DNA of 64,000 nucleotides from JACJXW01 sp964418125 (GTDB taxonomy: Bacteria; Bacteroidota; Bacteroidia; Chitinophagales; Saprospiraceae). The stretch spans positions 1-64,000 of the forward strand of contig CAYQKY010000010.1 in NCBI GenBank assembly GCA_964418125.1, given 5' to 3'. Below are positions 1 to 8,621 of the stretch, piece after piece (the stretch's first letter is position 1; every line of letters starts with the position of its first letter). Position numbers and translations under genes: made by a program. The notes under the pieces are model-generated. The model made no database searches. It had not been told where the DNA came from and saw only the letters and a list, made by a program, of their open reading frames with translations.

Positions 1-444
1 CGAAGAATATACAAAAAATTTTCTGTAATCTAAATATGTCCGACTACTTAAGTAGGTGGACAGATTTAAATTAAGTATAAACCGAGGGCAAGGTTCAAAC
101 CAGGGCACGGTAGGAAACCGCACCCTGGCGTGGCATCCCAGGCGGCGCATTCCCTGCGCTCCTGGGTTTTGCCTGATTTTATACTCAACCTAAATATGTC
201 CGGCCACTTACATAATAAAGTTAACCCTTTTCCCGAAAATGGTTGTAAAAAGGAGGCCTCGTTAAAATTTCCTTAACAGGAGGGGGGATTTTGGAGGTAA
301 ACCCTTGATAATTCCCCCCTCTACTCCCCCAGCCTCCTTTGTTAGCAGCTTCGGCGGCCGGAAAGGGGAGATAACCTTCTCCGATTGAGGTTCCGAGATC
401 AAGAAAATTATCTGTAGATTAAATCTGTCCGGCCCACTTCACTC
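1..444. other. palindrome-rich intergenic region at the window edge
   Basis: No credible gene is seen here. A short motif of the form TAAAT(A/C)TGTCCG..CACTT occurs three times, at about 31-49, 191-209 and 420-439, and once inverted at 50-68. The stretch 240-400 holds only C-rich and G-rich low-complexity sequence. The neighbouring minus-strand gene ends at 445, so this is its 3' flank. Confidence 0.6.
31..201. repeat. nested inverted-repeat element bounded by TAAATMTGTCC motifs
   Basis: Positions 31-49 and 50-68 form an imperfect 38-bp palindrome, 16 of 19 pairs, centred on CTACTTAAGTAG. Overlapping it, 58-81 and 178-201 are imperfect inverted repeats (about 20 of 24 positions, both ending in AGTATAAA on their inner side). 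Between these arms lie two smaller hairpins, one with CCAGGG/CCCTGG arms near 100-127 and one with CCCAGG/CCTGGG arms near 137-166. The nesting of stems inside terminal inverted repeats resembles a MITE-like or structured-RNA element. No coding capacity is visible. Confidence 0.55.
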
Positions 445-1392
445 TCAATAAAAACTCACCATCCCCCGCCCTTCACCTCCAATAGCCAGGCTCAGGCCCA
501 GGCTGATGGAGGCGTGGTGCTGGCTGCGCATATTCTCCACGTCTTTGGTTCTGTTCACCAGGTCCATAACGTCGTAGAAGAACTGGCCGCCGAGGAATAC
601 CTGCCCGTTGGTGAATATTTTTTTGGAGAGGCGGGCGCCGGCGATGGGGCCGATGTGAAAAGACCTGCCGCCTACATCCTCCGGTAGCAGTACTTTGCTG
701 TCTTCCGCCAGCCGTTCCAGGGCGAGCAGCTGGGCGACGGTAAACTCATTTTCCTCGGCGATGCGTTTGATCTCCGAGTTGAGGTGGGCAAAAAAGCCGG
801 CCTCTCCTTCCGAGCGCTGGAAGCTCCAGTCGAAGCCCGCCCGGGCGCCGGCGAAGATCTCGTAGTCCACCGCCCGGTCGATGCTTCTGGCGCCGGCCCC
901 GTAGCGCGTATTGGCCAGGTTGATGCGGTAGTCGAGGTGGAGGTTCATGCCGCCACGGCCCTGCTTGAAGTAACCCGGGCTGACGGCCAGCTCGAGGTGC
1001 TGCCGCTGCATCTCTACATCGGAGGATTCGCCGAAGCCGTAGCGTATGAAAAAGGCGAGCACTGTTTTGTTGTAACCATTCTGCCCGAACTCTCTTTCCA
1101 TGTTCAGGTCGTTGACCGGTTCGTCCACTCCCTGCAGGAGAGATTCCAGGGATGCGCCCAGTTTGATGAGGTTCCACATGGCGCGGTAATGGGGGTTGGC
1201 AGCCAGCGGAGCCTTGTCGTCCAGGGCAATAACCGATACGGTTTGCAGGCCTATATCGAGGCGGGCGTCATCCAGCGTGATGAGGTAGGTGGCGCCCGGT
1301 TTTCTTTTGTAATCTTCTACCGATTGAGCTGCCGTTGAGAAAGCCAGCGACAGGTTGGCGAACAGCAGCAAGGCGTAAATTTTTCCGTTCAT
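445..1392 (-). CDS. exported barrel-like protein of unknown function
   Basis: I do not recognise a named family. The 315-residue product starts with a clear signal peptide (MNGKIYALLLFANLSLAFS, then TAAQS at about 20-24). The mature part has Gly/aromatic-rich alternating segments typical of Bacteroidota outer-membrane beta-barrels, for example around residues 100-185 and from about 240 to the end, with an aromatic C-terminus (MVSFY). It is the last gene of a minus-strand set with 1577-2554 and the T9SS type B protein at 2566-4824, and a strong inverted repeat (1458-1541) separates it from 1577-2554. Location in the outer membrane is inferred from composition, not from a motif. Confidence 0.7.
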   Translation of the reverse strand: MNGKIYALLLFANLSLAFSTAAQSVEDYKRKPGATYLITLDDARLDIGLQTVSVIALDDKAPLAANPHYRAMWNLIKLGASLESLLQGVDEPVNDLNMEREFGQNGYNKTVLAFFIRYGFGESSDVEMQRQHLELAVSPGYFKQGRGGMNLHLDYRINLANTRYGAGARSIDRAVDYEIFAGARAGFDWSFQRSEGEAGFFAHLNSEIKRIAEENEFTVAQLLALERLAEDSKVLLPEDVGGRSFHIGPIAGARLSKKIFTNGQVFLGGQFFYDVMDLVNRTKDVENMRSQHHASISLGLSLAIGGEGRGMVSFY

Positions 1393-1457
1393 AATCCCTT
1401 CTTTTAAGTTTTCCCTTCTTGATTAAACCTGTTTGATAAAGGCGCTCGCCCAGGGCG

Positions 1458-1541
1458 GCCAAATTTATTTGGCGTCGAAGACGTAACCCAGATAATCCAT
1501 TTCAGGCCGTTAAGGCGTCTTCGAACCCAAATAAATTTGGG
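1458..1541. repeat. 26-nt inverted repeat between two exported-protein genes
   Basis: Arms at 1458-1483 and 1516-1541 match at 23 of 26 positions and enclose a 32-nt loop. Each arm itself contains the near-palindrome CCAAATTTATTTGG. The hairpin sits in the 184-nt gap between 1577-2554 and 445-1392, so it could act as a terminator or processing/stability hairpin in a shared transcript. No T-run follows it closely. Confidence 0.7.
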
Positions 1542-1576
1542 TATCCAAATAGCGTCACCTTGAAAAAGCTACGAAT

Positions 1577-2554
1577 TCACTTTCGTTGCCCCACCCCGAT
1601 CCCCCACCGCAGGCCGACAAAGGCATAGGTGGACCACATCGGGCGGGTACCATTGATCGATGTATGCCGGCTGAAACTGAGATCAGCCCCGACGACGGCG
1701 GAGAAGCCGCTTCCGAAGTTCGCCAGCAGTTCCCCCCGCACGAAGCCCCCCATGGCGGGCACTGTCCGCGGGTCCTTGAACTTTCCAAAAACTACATTCT
1801 GTATGGCCTCGGCGATCTGGTCCGTCGTATTCTCCACCGGCCGCAGGATGCCGCCCTCCATCAGGCTATCCAGCTTCTCGCTGATCAGCAGTACGCTGCC
1901 CAGGTCGACCACCGGCGAGGGGTCGGCAGAGAAGCGGATGCCGGGAGTAACCTCAAAGTCCAGAAAAGCGTTCCGGTTCTTCCCCCATTCTACGATCACC
2001 CTGTCCGGCATAAAGAGCTGTTTGAGGTGCAGGTAAGCCTCCAGGTCGTACCGTTTGGAGAAAAAAGGTTCGGTTTTCGTGGCGTCTTCCAGGGCCAGCA
2101 GGGCCAGGTGTTCCGCCAGTTCTTCGGCCTTGCCGGCCAGCGACAGGCGGACGGACTTGATCTGGTTTTTCAGTTTTCTGGCTTCCGGTTTTTCCGTCAG
2201 CCGCGGGTCGGAGATGGTGAAGCTGCCGCCGAGAAAACGGTAGCGGGCGAAAAAGCGAACGCCGTTGACGTTGCGGGAGACTTTTTTATTGATATCTCCC
2301 GTCACCTCGATCCGGATGCCGGGGAAGAGTTCTTTCAGCCAGCGGGGAGCGTCAATGCCGGCGTTGGTGAGGGCCGAATCCACGATGCCCTCGGTGATCT
2401 CCACTTCCGAGAAACCGGCGATCTCCGCCAGGCTGCCTTTGAACGTCGTGCGGGCCACGCCGGTCACCGTCTCGACGCCCATCTCCAGCGATTGGGCCTG
2501 AAGACAGGGAATTACGAGGATCAGAAAAATGGCCGGCCATATTATTCTCGTCAT
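1577..2554 (-). CDS. exported protein of unknown function
   Basis: The 325-residue product has a signal peptide (hydrophobic residues 5-18, then LQAQS) and no domain I can name. The middle third is charged and helical-looking. The last third (FVRGELLANFGSGFSAVVG onward, to GLRWGIGVGQ) alternates like outer-membrane strands. Its start is only 11 nt downstream of the stop of the T9SS type B protein at 2566, so co-transcription with it is very likely. Type B CTD proteins are commonly encoded beside PorP/SprF-type outer-membrane partners. This protein occupies that position but does not obviously carry the PorP/SprF signature, so a partner role is inference. Confidence 0.7.
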   Translation of the reverse strand: MTRIIWPAIFLILVIPCLQAQSLEMGVETVTGVARTTFKGSLAEIAGFSEVEITEGIVDSALTNAGIDAPRWLKELFPGIRIEVTGDINKKVSRNVNGVRFFARYRFLGGSFTISDPRLTEKPEARKLKNQIKSVRLSLAGKAEELAEHLALLALEDATKTEPFFSKRYDLEAYLHLKQLFMPDRVIVEWGKNRNAFLDFEVTPGIRFSADPSPVVDLGSVLLISEKLDSLMEGGILRPVENTTDQIAEAIQNVVFGKFKDPRTVPAMGGFVRGELLANFGSGFSAVVGADLSFSRHTSINGTRPMWSTYAFVGLRWGIGVGQRK

Positions 2555-2565
2555 ATTGGTGTCTT

Positions 2566-4824
2566 TTATCGGACCAGCGATACATCGCCTTTAAATCTTT
2601 TCTTCACTCCGTTTCCGAAGCGTACAATCCCCTCATAGGTGTACACGCCCGGGTTCATCAGCCTTTCTCCGAAGCGGCCGTCCCATCCGTTGGATACGTC
2701 ATTGAGGAACAGGCCCTCCTCTTCATAAACCAGCGCCCCCCAGCGGTCGTAGACGCGCAGCCTTTCGATGATCTCACCGGAGCCGTTATCGCTGAAGAAG
2801 GTGAAGCGGTCGTTGCGGCCGTCCCCGTTCGGGGAAAAGGCATTAGGCACGTAAATGCCGCCCAGTACGATCGTCAGCTGGAACCCGTCTGAGGCTTTGC
2901 ACCCCCGGGCATCTTCGACGATGATGCGCACATCCATATCCTGCCGGGACAGGAAGTCGGTAACCGGCCCGCCCGTGTCGATCTCCCTGGGCAGCCACTG
3001 GTACTGCCGCACATCGCCGATCACCTGAGCGGAAAGGCGTACCGGCGTATTGGGGCGCACCTCCAGGTATTCGGTATCGAGCTCAACCGCAAGGGTATCC
3101 GGGGAAAACAACTCCACCGTTTCTTCCCGGATGCAGCCGAGATCATCCTGAATGGCCAGGAAGTAAATACCCGGCAGCAGCTTGGTGAACCTTGGGGATA
3201 AAGCATAGGTTTCCCCTCCATCCACAGAATAGATGAGGGGCTGATCCGGGTTGGCGGGTTGGAAGCGTATGGCGCCGTAGTCATTGGGGCAGAGCGGCTG
3301 TTCCACTTCCACCTCTACGTCCGGGCCATCGGGGGGCGGAAGGCTGAAGATGCGGGTAGTGAGGCAGCCCTGATCATCGGTCACGGATACCCGGAAATCT
3401 CCGCCCGTAGCGGTTGCCAGGGTGCTTCCCTGCCGGCCATCCTGCCATACGTACTGGTAGGTATTGGGAAAAAGATGTACGCGGGTGCTGTCGCAGCTCT
3501 CTTCCACCACCGATTCGACATCGGAAGGGGTGAAACCGAAGACATCGAAAGTTTCGGTGACGGAACACCCCAGGGAATCGGTAGCCGTAAGGGTATAGGC
3601 GCCTATATCGGAGGGCTGAAAATTGTACAGCAGGCCGTTGGGGATGGCGTTTCCCCGGGCTCCTGTCCAGCTCACCTGATCGAAGAGGCTATCGTTTTCC
3701 AGGCGGAGGAAGAGGGTATCCTCCAGGCATACTTCGGCAAACCGGATCTCCGGATCGGGCGGGACGTTGACGGTAAGCAGCAGGGTATCGGTATCTTCAC
3801 AGCCTTCCTCGTTGAAAGCATGCAGGATGTAGGGGCCGCTATCGCTGCCCCGGGCATCCGGTATGGCCAGCAGGGCGCCATCCTGAGTACTGCCGCCGGG
3901 CGTTTCCCAGAAATGGCTGAGGCCGCCCACTCCCTGAAGGGTGGCCGTCGCGCCCTGGCAGATCAGCTGATCGGCGCCAGCCTGGGCAAAGTCGGGGTTC
4001 TCTACCAGCACGGAATCCACATACAGGCAGCAATCGTCTTCCACCCGAAGGTAATACATGCCTTCGTTGCCTGTCAGGGCCAGTTTAGCGGTTGCCGTAT
4101 TGGTGCTCCATCCATTGGCGTTCGACCATTCCACTTGCACCGGGCCTGAGAAGCACTCCTGGGGCAGTACGGCCGTCAGGGAGATGCTGTCCGCCTGGCA
4201 ATCCACCTCCACTTCCTGGCTGATTACGCAGGGGCGCACTGTTTCCGGGCAATGGATGTGGGTAGAAAACTCGGTGGAAGTGCTGTTCGGGTTGCTGAAC
4301 ACCACGAATTCCACCTGCAGGCCATCGGCGCAGAAGGGCAACCGCCCGCTCAGGCGGCCCACGCCGGCGAGGGTCTGCAGGTTGGCCGGCAGGGCGTATG
4401 GCGGCTGGCCGAGCGATTGCAGCCAGAGGTTCATCGTGTTGGCGTCAGAGACACCCTGCACCAATAGCGAATCGTTATCCATCAGGGCAAACCCATCCAC
4501 ACAGCCGATGCAGTTGCCGAAGGAGAGGCTGCCCAGGAGTTTCCGGCTACCGTCCGGCATGAGGGCAAAAACGCGGGCGCGGTCCACCTGTTGCCCTCCG
4601 AAGGCATTGATATCTATATAGTAGGCCCGAATAAGGGTATCTTCATCGAAATAGGTGGTATACATCAGGGTATCCTGCGACGGCTGAGTATGGCCGAGTT
4701 CATCCTGGGGGTCGATATAGGAAACGCCGCATTCCTCGAGCACCAGCACAGACTGGCCCGGCATACCGGTGGGCAGGCAACAGAGGGGTAGCCATAAAAA
4801 GGATAGCATCCAAATGCTCTTCAT
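2566..4824 (-). CDS. T9SS type B sorting domain (gliding-motility-associated C-terminal) secreted protein
   Basis: The best start is the ATG at 4824, giving 752 residues and a signal peptide (MKSIWMLSFLWLPLCCLP). An upstream GTG at 4860 only adds a charged leader. The last roughly 100 residues are a classic CHU_C/type B C-terminal domain: VPNAFSPNGDGRNDRF, then RVYDRWGALVYE, then NGWDGR and PGVYTYEG. This domain directs export through the type 9 secretion system and surface attachment. The body is a series of Ig-like/PKD-like modules with repeated Asp/Gly/Cys patterns, consistent with a surface adhesin or cell-surface polymer. It heads a likely three-gene operon with two exported barrel-like proteins (1577-2554, 445-1392). 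The substrate it binds cannot be told. Confidence 0.9.
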   Translation of the reverse strand: MKSIWMLSFLWLPLCCLPTGMPGQSVLVLEECGVSYIDPQDELGHTQPSQDTLMYTTYFDEDTLIRAYYIDINAFGGQQVDRARVFALMPDGSRKLLGSLSFGNCIGCVDGFALMDNDSLLVQGVSDANTMNLWLQSLGQPPYALPANLQTLAGVGRLSGRLPFCADGLQVEFVVFSNPNSTSTEFSTHIHCPETVRPCVISQEVEVDCQADSISLTAVLPQECFSGPVQVEWSNANGWSTNTATAKLALTGNEGMYYLRVEDDCCLYVDSVLVENPDFAQAGADQLICQGATATLQGVGGLSHFWETPGGSTQDGALLAIPDARGSDSGPYILHAFNEEGCEDTDTLLLTVNVPPDPEIRFAEVCLEDTLFLRLENDSLFDQVSWTGARGNAIPNGLLYNFQPSDIGAYTLTATDSLGCSVTETFDVFGFTPSDVESVVEESCDSTRVHLFPNTYQYVWQDGRQGSTLATATGGDFRVSVTDDQGCLTTRIFSLPPPDGPDVEVEVEQPLCPNDYGAIRFQPANPDQPLIYSVDGGETYALSPRFTKLLPGIYFLAIQDDLGCIREETVELFSPDTLAVELDTEYLEVRPNTPVRLSAQVIGDVRQYQWLPREIDTGGPVTDFLSRQDMDVRIIVEDARGCKASDGFQLTIVLGGIYVPNAFSPNGDGRNDRFTFFSDNGSGEIIERLRVYDRWGALVYEEEGLFLNDVSNGWDGRFGERLMNPGVYTYEGIVRFGNGVKKRFKGDVSLVR

Positions 4825-5265
4825 TCCGAGGGAAATTGGCTCATTTTCCGGGTAAAACACTCATTCATCTACTGGCTGATGGGCAATGGCCGGCTGGTTT
4901 CCTGTTGGAAGGAATATCCAATAACCGCCAAAACCTCAGGTATGCCCTGTTTAGGGCGCCTTGAAAATAAATACCAACATGGGGGTTCTCAGGTTCCTTC
5001 GGATCGCGCTACAGCCTTAAAAGGCATACATATCGCAAACAGGTCCCAAGTAAAAGGGTCAGGCTAATAGGAGATTATGACTTAGGGCGCGGTAAATGTA
5101 ATACTTTTTGGCTTTATATTGTAATCGAATTGCCGGCCTTAACGTGATAAATTTGGTTTTTCGTAATGAATGATAAGCTCAAAAACGAGAATCGCCGGGC
5201 TGAAAGTAAGGCGATCTCTTTTTTCTTTTAAAGATTTTCCGGATTTTCGGAATCCGGAAAATCTG
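4825..5265. other. intergenic region between divergent envelope genes
   Basis: This divergent gap of about 440 nt (with the glucosaminidase start at 5266) holds the promoters of the minus-strand T9SS operon and of the plus-strand glucosaminidase. The box TAAATTTG at 5148-5155 fits the Bacteroidota -7 consensus TAnnTTTG and points right. A 62-codon frame at 4879-5067 shows no family resemblance and was not called. Confidence 0.5.
5148..5155 (+). promoter_or_regulatory. candidate -7 box (TAAATTTG) for the glucosaminidase
   Basis: The sequence matches TAnnTTTG exactly. No TTG is seen at the ideal 19-21 nt upstream, so the match is incomplete. A transcript starting near 5162 would allow either the ATG at 5170 or the favoured ATG at 5266. 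Confidence 0.4.
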
Positions 5266-6279
5266 ATGTCCATGAGCCCCTTTCGTTCCGCTACCGATGG
5301 CACTTCACAACTGGCGCGAGGCTTTTTCACCGGCCTCTTCGTGCTGGCCATGATAATGGCGGGCCTCTACCTGTATCAGAACAAGTGGGAAGACATCGGA
5401 AAGCAGTTGCCCATCATTTATGAACTGAGCGATACTTACCGGTCGGGGCTGGAAGCCATGGGCGGCATCTCTGCGCAGGCCCTGCAGCGGTTTTACGCGT
5501 TGGATACATCTACCGATATCTTCAGTGAAAGGGAAAGTGGCCGGATCGGCCTTCGTTCCACCTGGAAAAAGGAGGACATCGTAGCCAAACTGGAGAAGGC
5601 GGGGTTTTCCAAAGGCAGGCTGCGCGCGGCCAACCAGTTTCTCGACTATATCGAAGCCAACAAGGAGGCGGCGCTCTGGGAGATGCACGAGCACAAGGTG
5701 CCGGCCAGCATCAAGCTGGCGCAGGCGCTCCTGGAGTCCAGCGCCGGCCGGTCTCAGCTGGCCCGGAAGGCCAACAACCACTTCGGCATCAAGGCGCGGC
5801 TGAGTTCCCGCGCCCGCGAGAAGATCAGCAGCCGCCGAAACCACGAACTACGGGATGAGGATTTCCTTTTCATTTCCCCGGCCGTTGGCGTCTTCAATTT
5901 CCACGACGACCACGCCTATGACCGCTTCGAAACCTACCGCTCCGTCCGCGACAGCTACACCCGCCATACTCAACTGCTCACCCGCCCCTGCACCCCCGGC
6001 CAGAAAGGTTGCTACAGCTGGATCTGGACGGCCTTCCCCGTCGGCCGAGACCATGACATCACCGAGGCGGCGCGCACCTTCCAGCGCGCTTCCGGCATCG
6101 CCCCTCAGGAGTTCTTCAACGGCCAGACCACCGTGCCCTACTACGCCGCCTGCGCCGCGGGCCTGAAGATGGCGGGGTACGCTACCAGCAAGACTTATCA
6201 CCAGAAATTGTGGTACCTCATCGATACCTATGAATTGTGGCGGCTTGACCTGGCGCTGCTGAAGGGGATGGAGGGGTAG
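5266..6279 (+). CDS. membrane-anchored glucosaminidase (GH73/FlgJ-like)
   Basis: The enzyme cleaves the glycan backbone of peptidoglycan. Starting at ATG 5266 the product has 337 residues and one N-terminal transmembrane anchor (GFFTGLFVLAMIMAGLYLY) soon after the start; ATG 5170 would add 32 mostly basic residues. The GH73 core is seen in KLAQALLESSAGRSQLA, with the expected catalytic Glu in LLES, followed by NNHFGIK and the closing segment AGLKMAGYATSKTYHQKL. Between the conserved SYTRHTQLL and that closing segment the protein carries roughly 40 extra residues, including a C-x6-C pair (CTPGQKGC), where the paralog at 13868-14728 has only a short linker. It lies convergent to lgt, which ends 13 nt away. 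Confidence 0.85.
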   Translation: MSMSPFRSATDGTSQLARGFFTGLFVLAMIMAGLYLYQNKWEDIGKQLPIIYELSDTYRSGLEAMGGISAQALQRFYALDTSTDIFSERESGRIGLRSTWKKEDIVAKLEKAGFSKGRLRAANQFLDYIEANKEAALWEMHEHKVPASIKLAQALLESSAGRSQLARKANNHFGIKARLSSRAREKISSRRNHELRDEDFLFISPAVGVFNFHDDHAYDRFETYRSVRDSYTRHTQLLTRPCTPGQKGCYSWIWTAFPVGRDHDITEAARTFQRASGIAPQEFFNGQTTVPYYAACAAGLKMAGYATSKTYHQKLWYLIDTYELWRLDLALLKGMEG

Positions 6280-6291
6280 TGTTCTGGAAGA

Positions 6292-7152
6292 TCATTGCTT
6301 CTTTCCGGAAGGCTTCGGCGCTTTTCGGGGCTTGCTCTTTCCTCCTTTCTCCAGCCGGAAAATAAAATACAACCCCACCAGAAAGAACGGAATACTCAGC
6401 AGCTGCCCCGTGCTCAGCGTACCGCCGAAAGCCGTCTCAAACCCGCCCTGGCTCGTCTTGAAAAACTCCAGCGCAAAGCGGATGACGCCCAGCACCAGCA
6501 CGAGGAACAAGCCGAACAGACGGCCCAGCTTCTCTTTGGCGGAAGTCTTCCAGTAGGCCCAGTACAGCAGGAAAAAGGTGAGCAGGTAGCTGATGGACTC
6601 GTACAGCTGCACCGGGTGGCGCGGCTCATCGGCCAGTTCAGGCGGGTAGGCCCGGACGAAGAGAAAAGCCCAGGGCGCGTCGGAGGGAGTGCCCACGATC
6701 TCGGAGTTCATCAGGTTGCCCAGGCGGATGAAGCAGCCGGCCAGGGCGGTGGGCACTACCACGCGGTCCAGGATCCAGAGCACCGAGCGTTTGGCGGTGC
6801 GCGCCGAGAAGATCCACAGGGCGATGATGATGCCGATGGCGCCCCCGTGGCTGGCCAGGCCGCCCTTCCAGACGGCCGGGATCTCCGAAAGGTGCTGGGA
6901 ATAATACTCCCAGTCGTAGAAAAAAACATGCCCCAGGCGGGCGCCCAGTACTGCCCCCACCACCATATAGATGAAGATCTTATCGAGCCATTCTTCCGGT
7001 TCGTTCTCGGCCCGGAACATGGCGCGGACGATGTACAGGCCCAGAAGAAAGCCCAGGGCGAACAGCAGGCCGTACCAACGCAGCGTCAGCGGGCCGATCG
7101 AAACGATCTCAGGAGAAGCATCCCAGGTAATGTAAGCGAGTAGGGTTTCCAT
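6292..7152 (-). CDS. lgt: prolipoprotein diacylglyceryl transferase
   Basis: Lgt transfers diacylglycerol from phosphatidylglycerol to the lipobox Cys of prelipoproteins at the inner membrane. The 286-residue product is a multi-pass membrane protein of normal family length. Family hallmarks are visible: GARLGHVFFY, the conserved His in GLASHGGAIG, and the signature RLGNLMNSEIVG, whose Arg and Asn correspond to the catalytic region of E. coli Lgt. A basic Pro/Lys-rich tail (KGGKSKPRKAPKPSGKKQ) ends the protein. It sits alone between envelope genes. Two lipoprotein substrates in this window are 41977-42825 and 58052-58729. Confidence 0.96.
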   Translation of the reverse strand: METLLAYITWDASPEIVSIGPLTLRWYGLLFALGFLLGLYIVRAMFRAENEPEEWLDKIFIYMVVGAVLGARLGHVFFYDWEYYSQHLSEIPAVWKGGLASHGGAIGIIIALWIFSARTAKRSVLWILDRVVVPTALAGCFIRLGNLMNSEIVGTPSDAPWAFLFVRAYPPELADEPRHPVQLYESISYLLTFFLLYWAYWKTSAKEKLGRLFGLFLVLVLGVIRFALEFFKTSQGGFETAFGGTLSTGQLLSIPFFLVGLYFIFRLEKGGKSKPRKAPKPSGKKQ

Positions 7153-7262
7153 AGTTCAGGATTTTCCGGCATCAACAGCCCCAATATTAGGGATTGTTTT
7201 CGGTAATCCTGGTTTGGATGGGCTACTTTTTCTGGTTTTGGGTTTCGGAAGGTTGCCGGCCG

Positions 7263-8297
7263 TCAGATCTCCGCCTTCAGCGGGCCGGCCTTTTTATCCC
7301 CGCCATTCTGGTTATTTGGCGCCGGGTTGCCGCCCCGGGAATACAGCACGGCAACAGCATAGCTCTCCTTGGATTTCCGGCTTTCCTTGATGATGTATTT
7401 CTGGAAATCCGCCAGGGTTTCTTCGGGAAGGATGAGGTAGCGGCCGCGGCTGGAGGAGGGGATATAATCCTGGAGGAAACCCGGGTTGAGGCGGGACAGC
7501 CGCCGCCGGGATATGCTGCAGTGCCGGGCAATATCGTTGAGGTCCAGGGCATGTTGTACCCGGAAGACCTGGAAGGGTTGATTGAATTGCTTGGGGGAGC
7601 GGGGCTGTAAGCCGTGCCGGGCATAGTGCCGGGCGACGTAGACGGTGGCGATCAGCGCCGGCAGGTAACGCCGGGTTTGTTGGGGCAGGAGGTGCTGAAT
7701 GTCCCAGAAGTTATGGCAGCCTGTTTTGTCGACAGCGGCTTTTACCCGCCCCGGGCCGCAATTGTAAGCGGCCAGCGCCAGGGACCAGTCGCCAAAATCC
7801 TCATATAAACGGGATAACATCTGCAGGGCAGCCTCTGTGGCCTGGTAGGGGTCCATGCGTTCGTCAACGTATTCATCGATGTGCAGGCGATAATGCTCGG
7901 CAGTGGCGGGCATAAACTGCCACAGGCCGGCGGCGCCCACCGGTGAGACGGCGGTCGGGACGAGCCGGGATTCAAGCAATGGAATATACTTCAGTACATC
8001 CGGCAGGCCGTACTTTTGAAGGTAGTATTCAAAGATCGGGAAATAAAGGGCCGAACGGGCCATCATCTTTTCCGTTTCCCGGCGCCCCTGTCGCAGGTAG
8101 TCGGTGACCTGCCTTCTGACTTCGGCATTATATTCCACCGAAAAAGGCAGCGGCATTTGCAACAGGCGCAACGGGATTTCGTAGGATATCTGCTCGGGCC
8201 AGGAGGCCGTTGCCTGGGCTTTGAATTTTTGGGGGGCGGCGTTCGCCGTCAGAAGGGGGGTGAGAAAGATCGTCAGGGCCAGGGCCAAAGCTCTCAT
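7263..8297 (-). CDS. MltD-like lytic transglycosylase with a LysM-like tail
   Basis: This is a soluble periplasmic or lipid-associated murein lytic transglycosylase that cleaves between MurNAc and GlcNAc to form 1,6-anhydro ends. The 344-residue protein has a signal peptide (residues 1-20). The SLT domain covers about 90-210, with the catalytic Glu in PLLESRLVP, then GAAGLWQFMPATAEHYRL, YVDERMDPYQATEAA and LAAYNCGPGRV. A degenerate LysM-like segment (VFRVQHALDLNDIARHCSI) follows. It is a paralog of 9767-8622, immediately upstream in the same direction, with 324 nt and a terminator between them. Confidence 0.9.
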   Translation of the reverse strand: MRALALALTIFLTPLLTANAAPQKFKAQATASWPEQISYEIPLRLLQMPLPFSVEYNAEVRRQVTDYLRQGRRETEKMMARSALYFPIFEYYLQKYGLPDVLKYIPLLESRLVPTAVSPVGAAGLWQFMPATAEHYRLHIDEYVDERMDPYQATEAALQMLSRLYEDFGDWSLALAAYNCGPGRVKAAVDKTGCHNFWDIQHLLPQQTRRYLPALIATVYVARHYARHGLQPRSPKQFNQPFQVFRVQHALDLNDIARHCSISRRRLSRLNPGFLQDYIPSSSRGRYLILPEETLADFQKYIIKESRKSKESYAVAVLYSRGGNPAPNNQNGGDKKAGPLKAEI

Positions 8298-8621
8298 GAG
8301 TATTCTATTTTGCTGAGGTTTAGTTTAGTAACGGAATCTATTACTATCACCCCTTTTCTCTTTTCCGTTACTGATTTGTTTTACGAGGCCCGGGCCGTTT
8401 TGTTAACCTTTTTGGGGTATTTTTTGGGAAGAGAGGAGAATTCGAAATACAGCTGCGGATTATCTGAATATATAAAGCACTGCTTTTACGTGCGTAACAT
8501 TGTCGAGCCGCAAAACCGATGAGGGAAATAAAAATATGAAAGGGGGGGGAGAAAAAGGAGCGCTCTCCGGGGCGCTTCGAGCCCAGGAGAGCGCAGTTCA
8601 GCAACCAGAGTGGTATTTTCT
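8298..8621. other. intergenic region between paralogous transglycosylase genes
   Basis: The 324-nt gap holds the terminator of the upstream paralog (about 8551-8594) and must hold the promoter of the gene starting at 8297. A G-run lies at 8542-8549. No gene is supported. Confidence 0.5.
8551..8594 (-). terminator. rho-independent terminator of the 8622-9767 gene
   Basis: Perfect 9-bp arms GCGCTCTCC (8560-8568) and GGAGAGCGC (8586-8594) form a GC-rich hairpin. Read on the minus strand it is followed by TCCTTTTTC. It lies about 28 nt past the stop of the transglycosylase gene. Confidence 0.75.

Noticed and set aside
90..102. GGTTCAAACC, resembling a tRNA T-loop
   Set aside because: The flanking bases do not form a T-stem and no acceptor or anticodon arm follows.
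4879..5067. A 62-codon plus-strand frame in an intergenic gap
   Set aside because: No family match, no promoter or ribosome-binding signal, and random-like composition.
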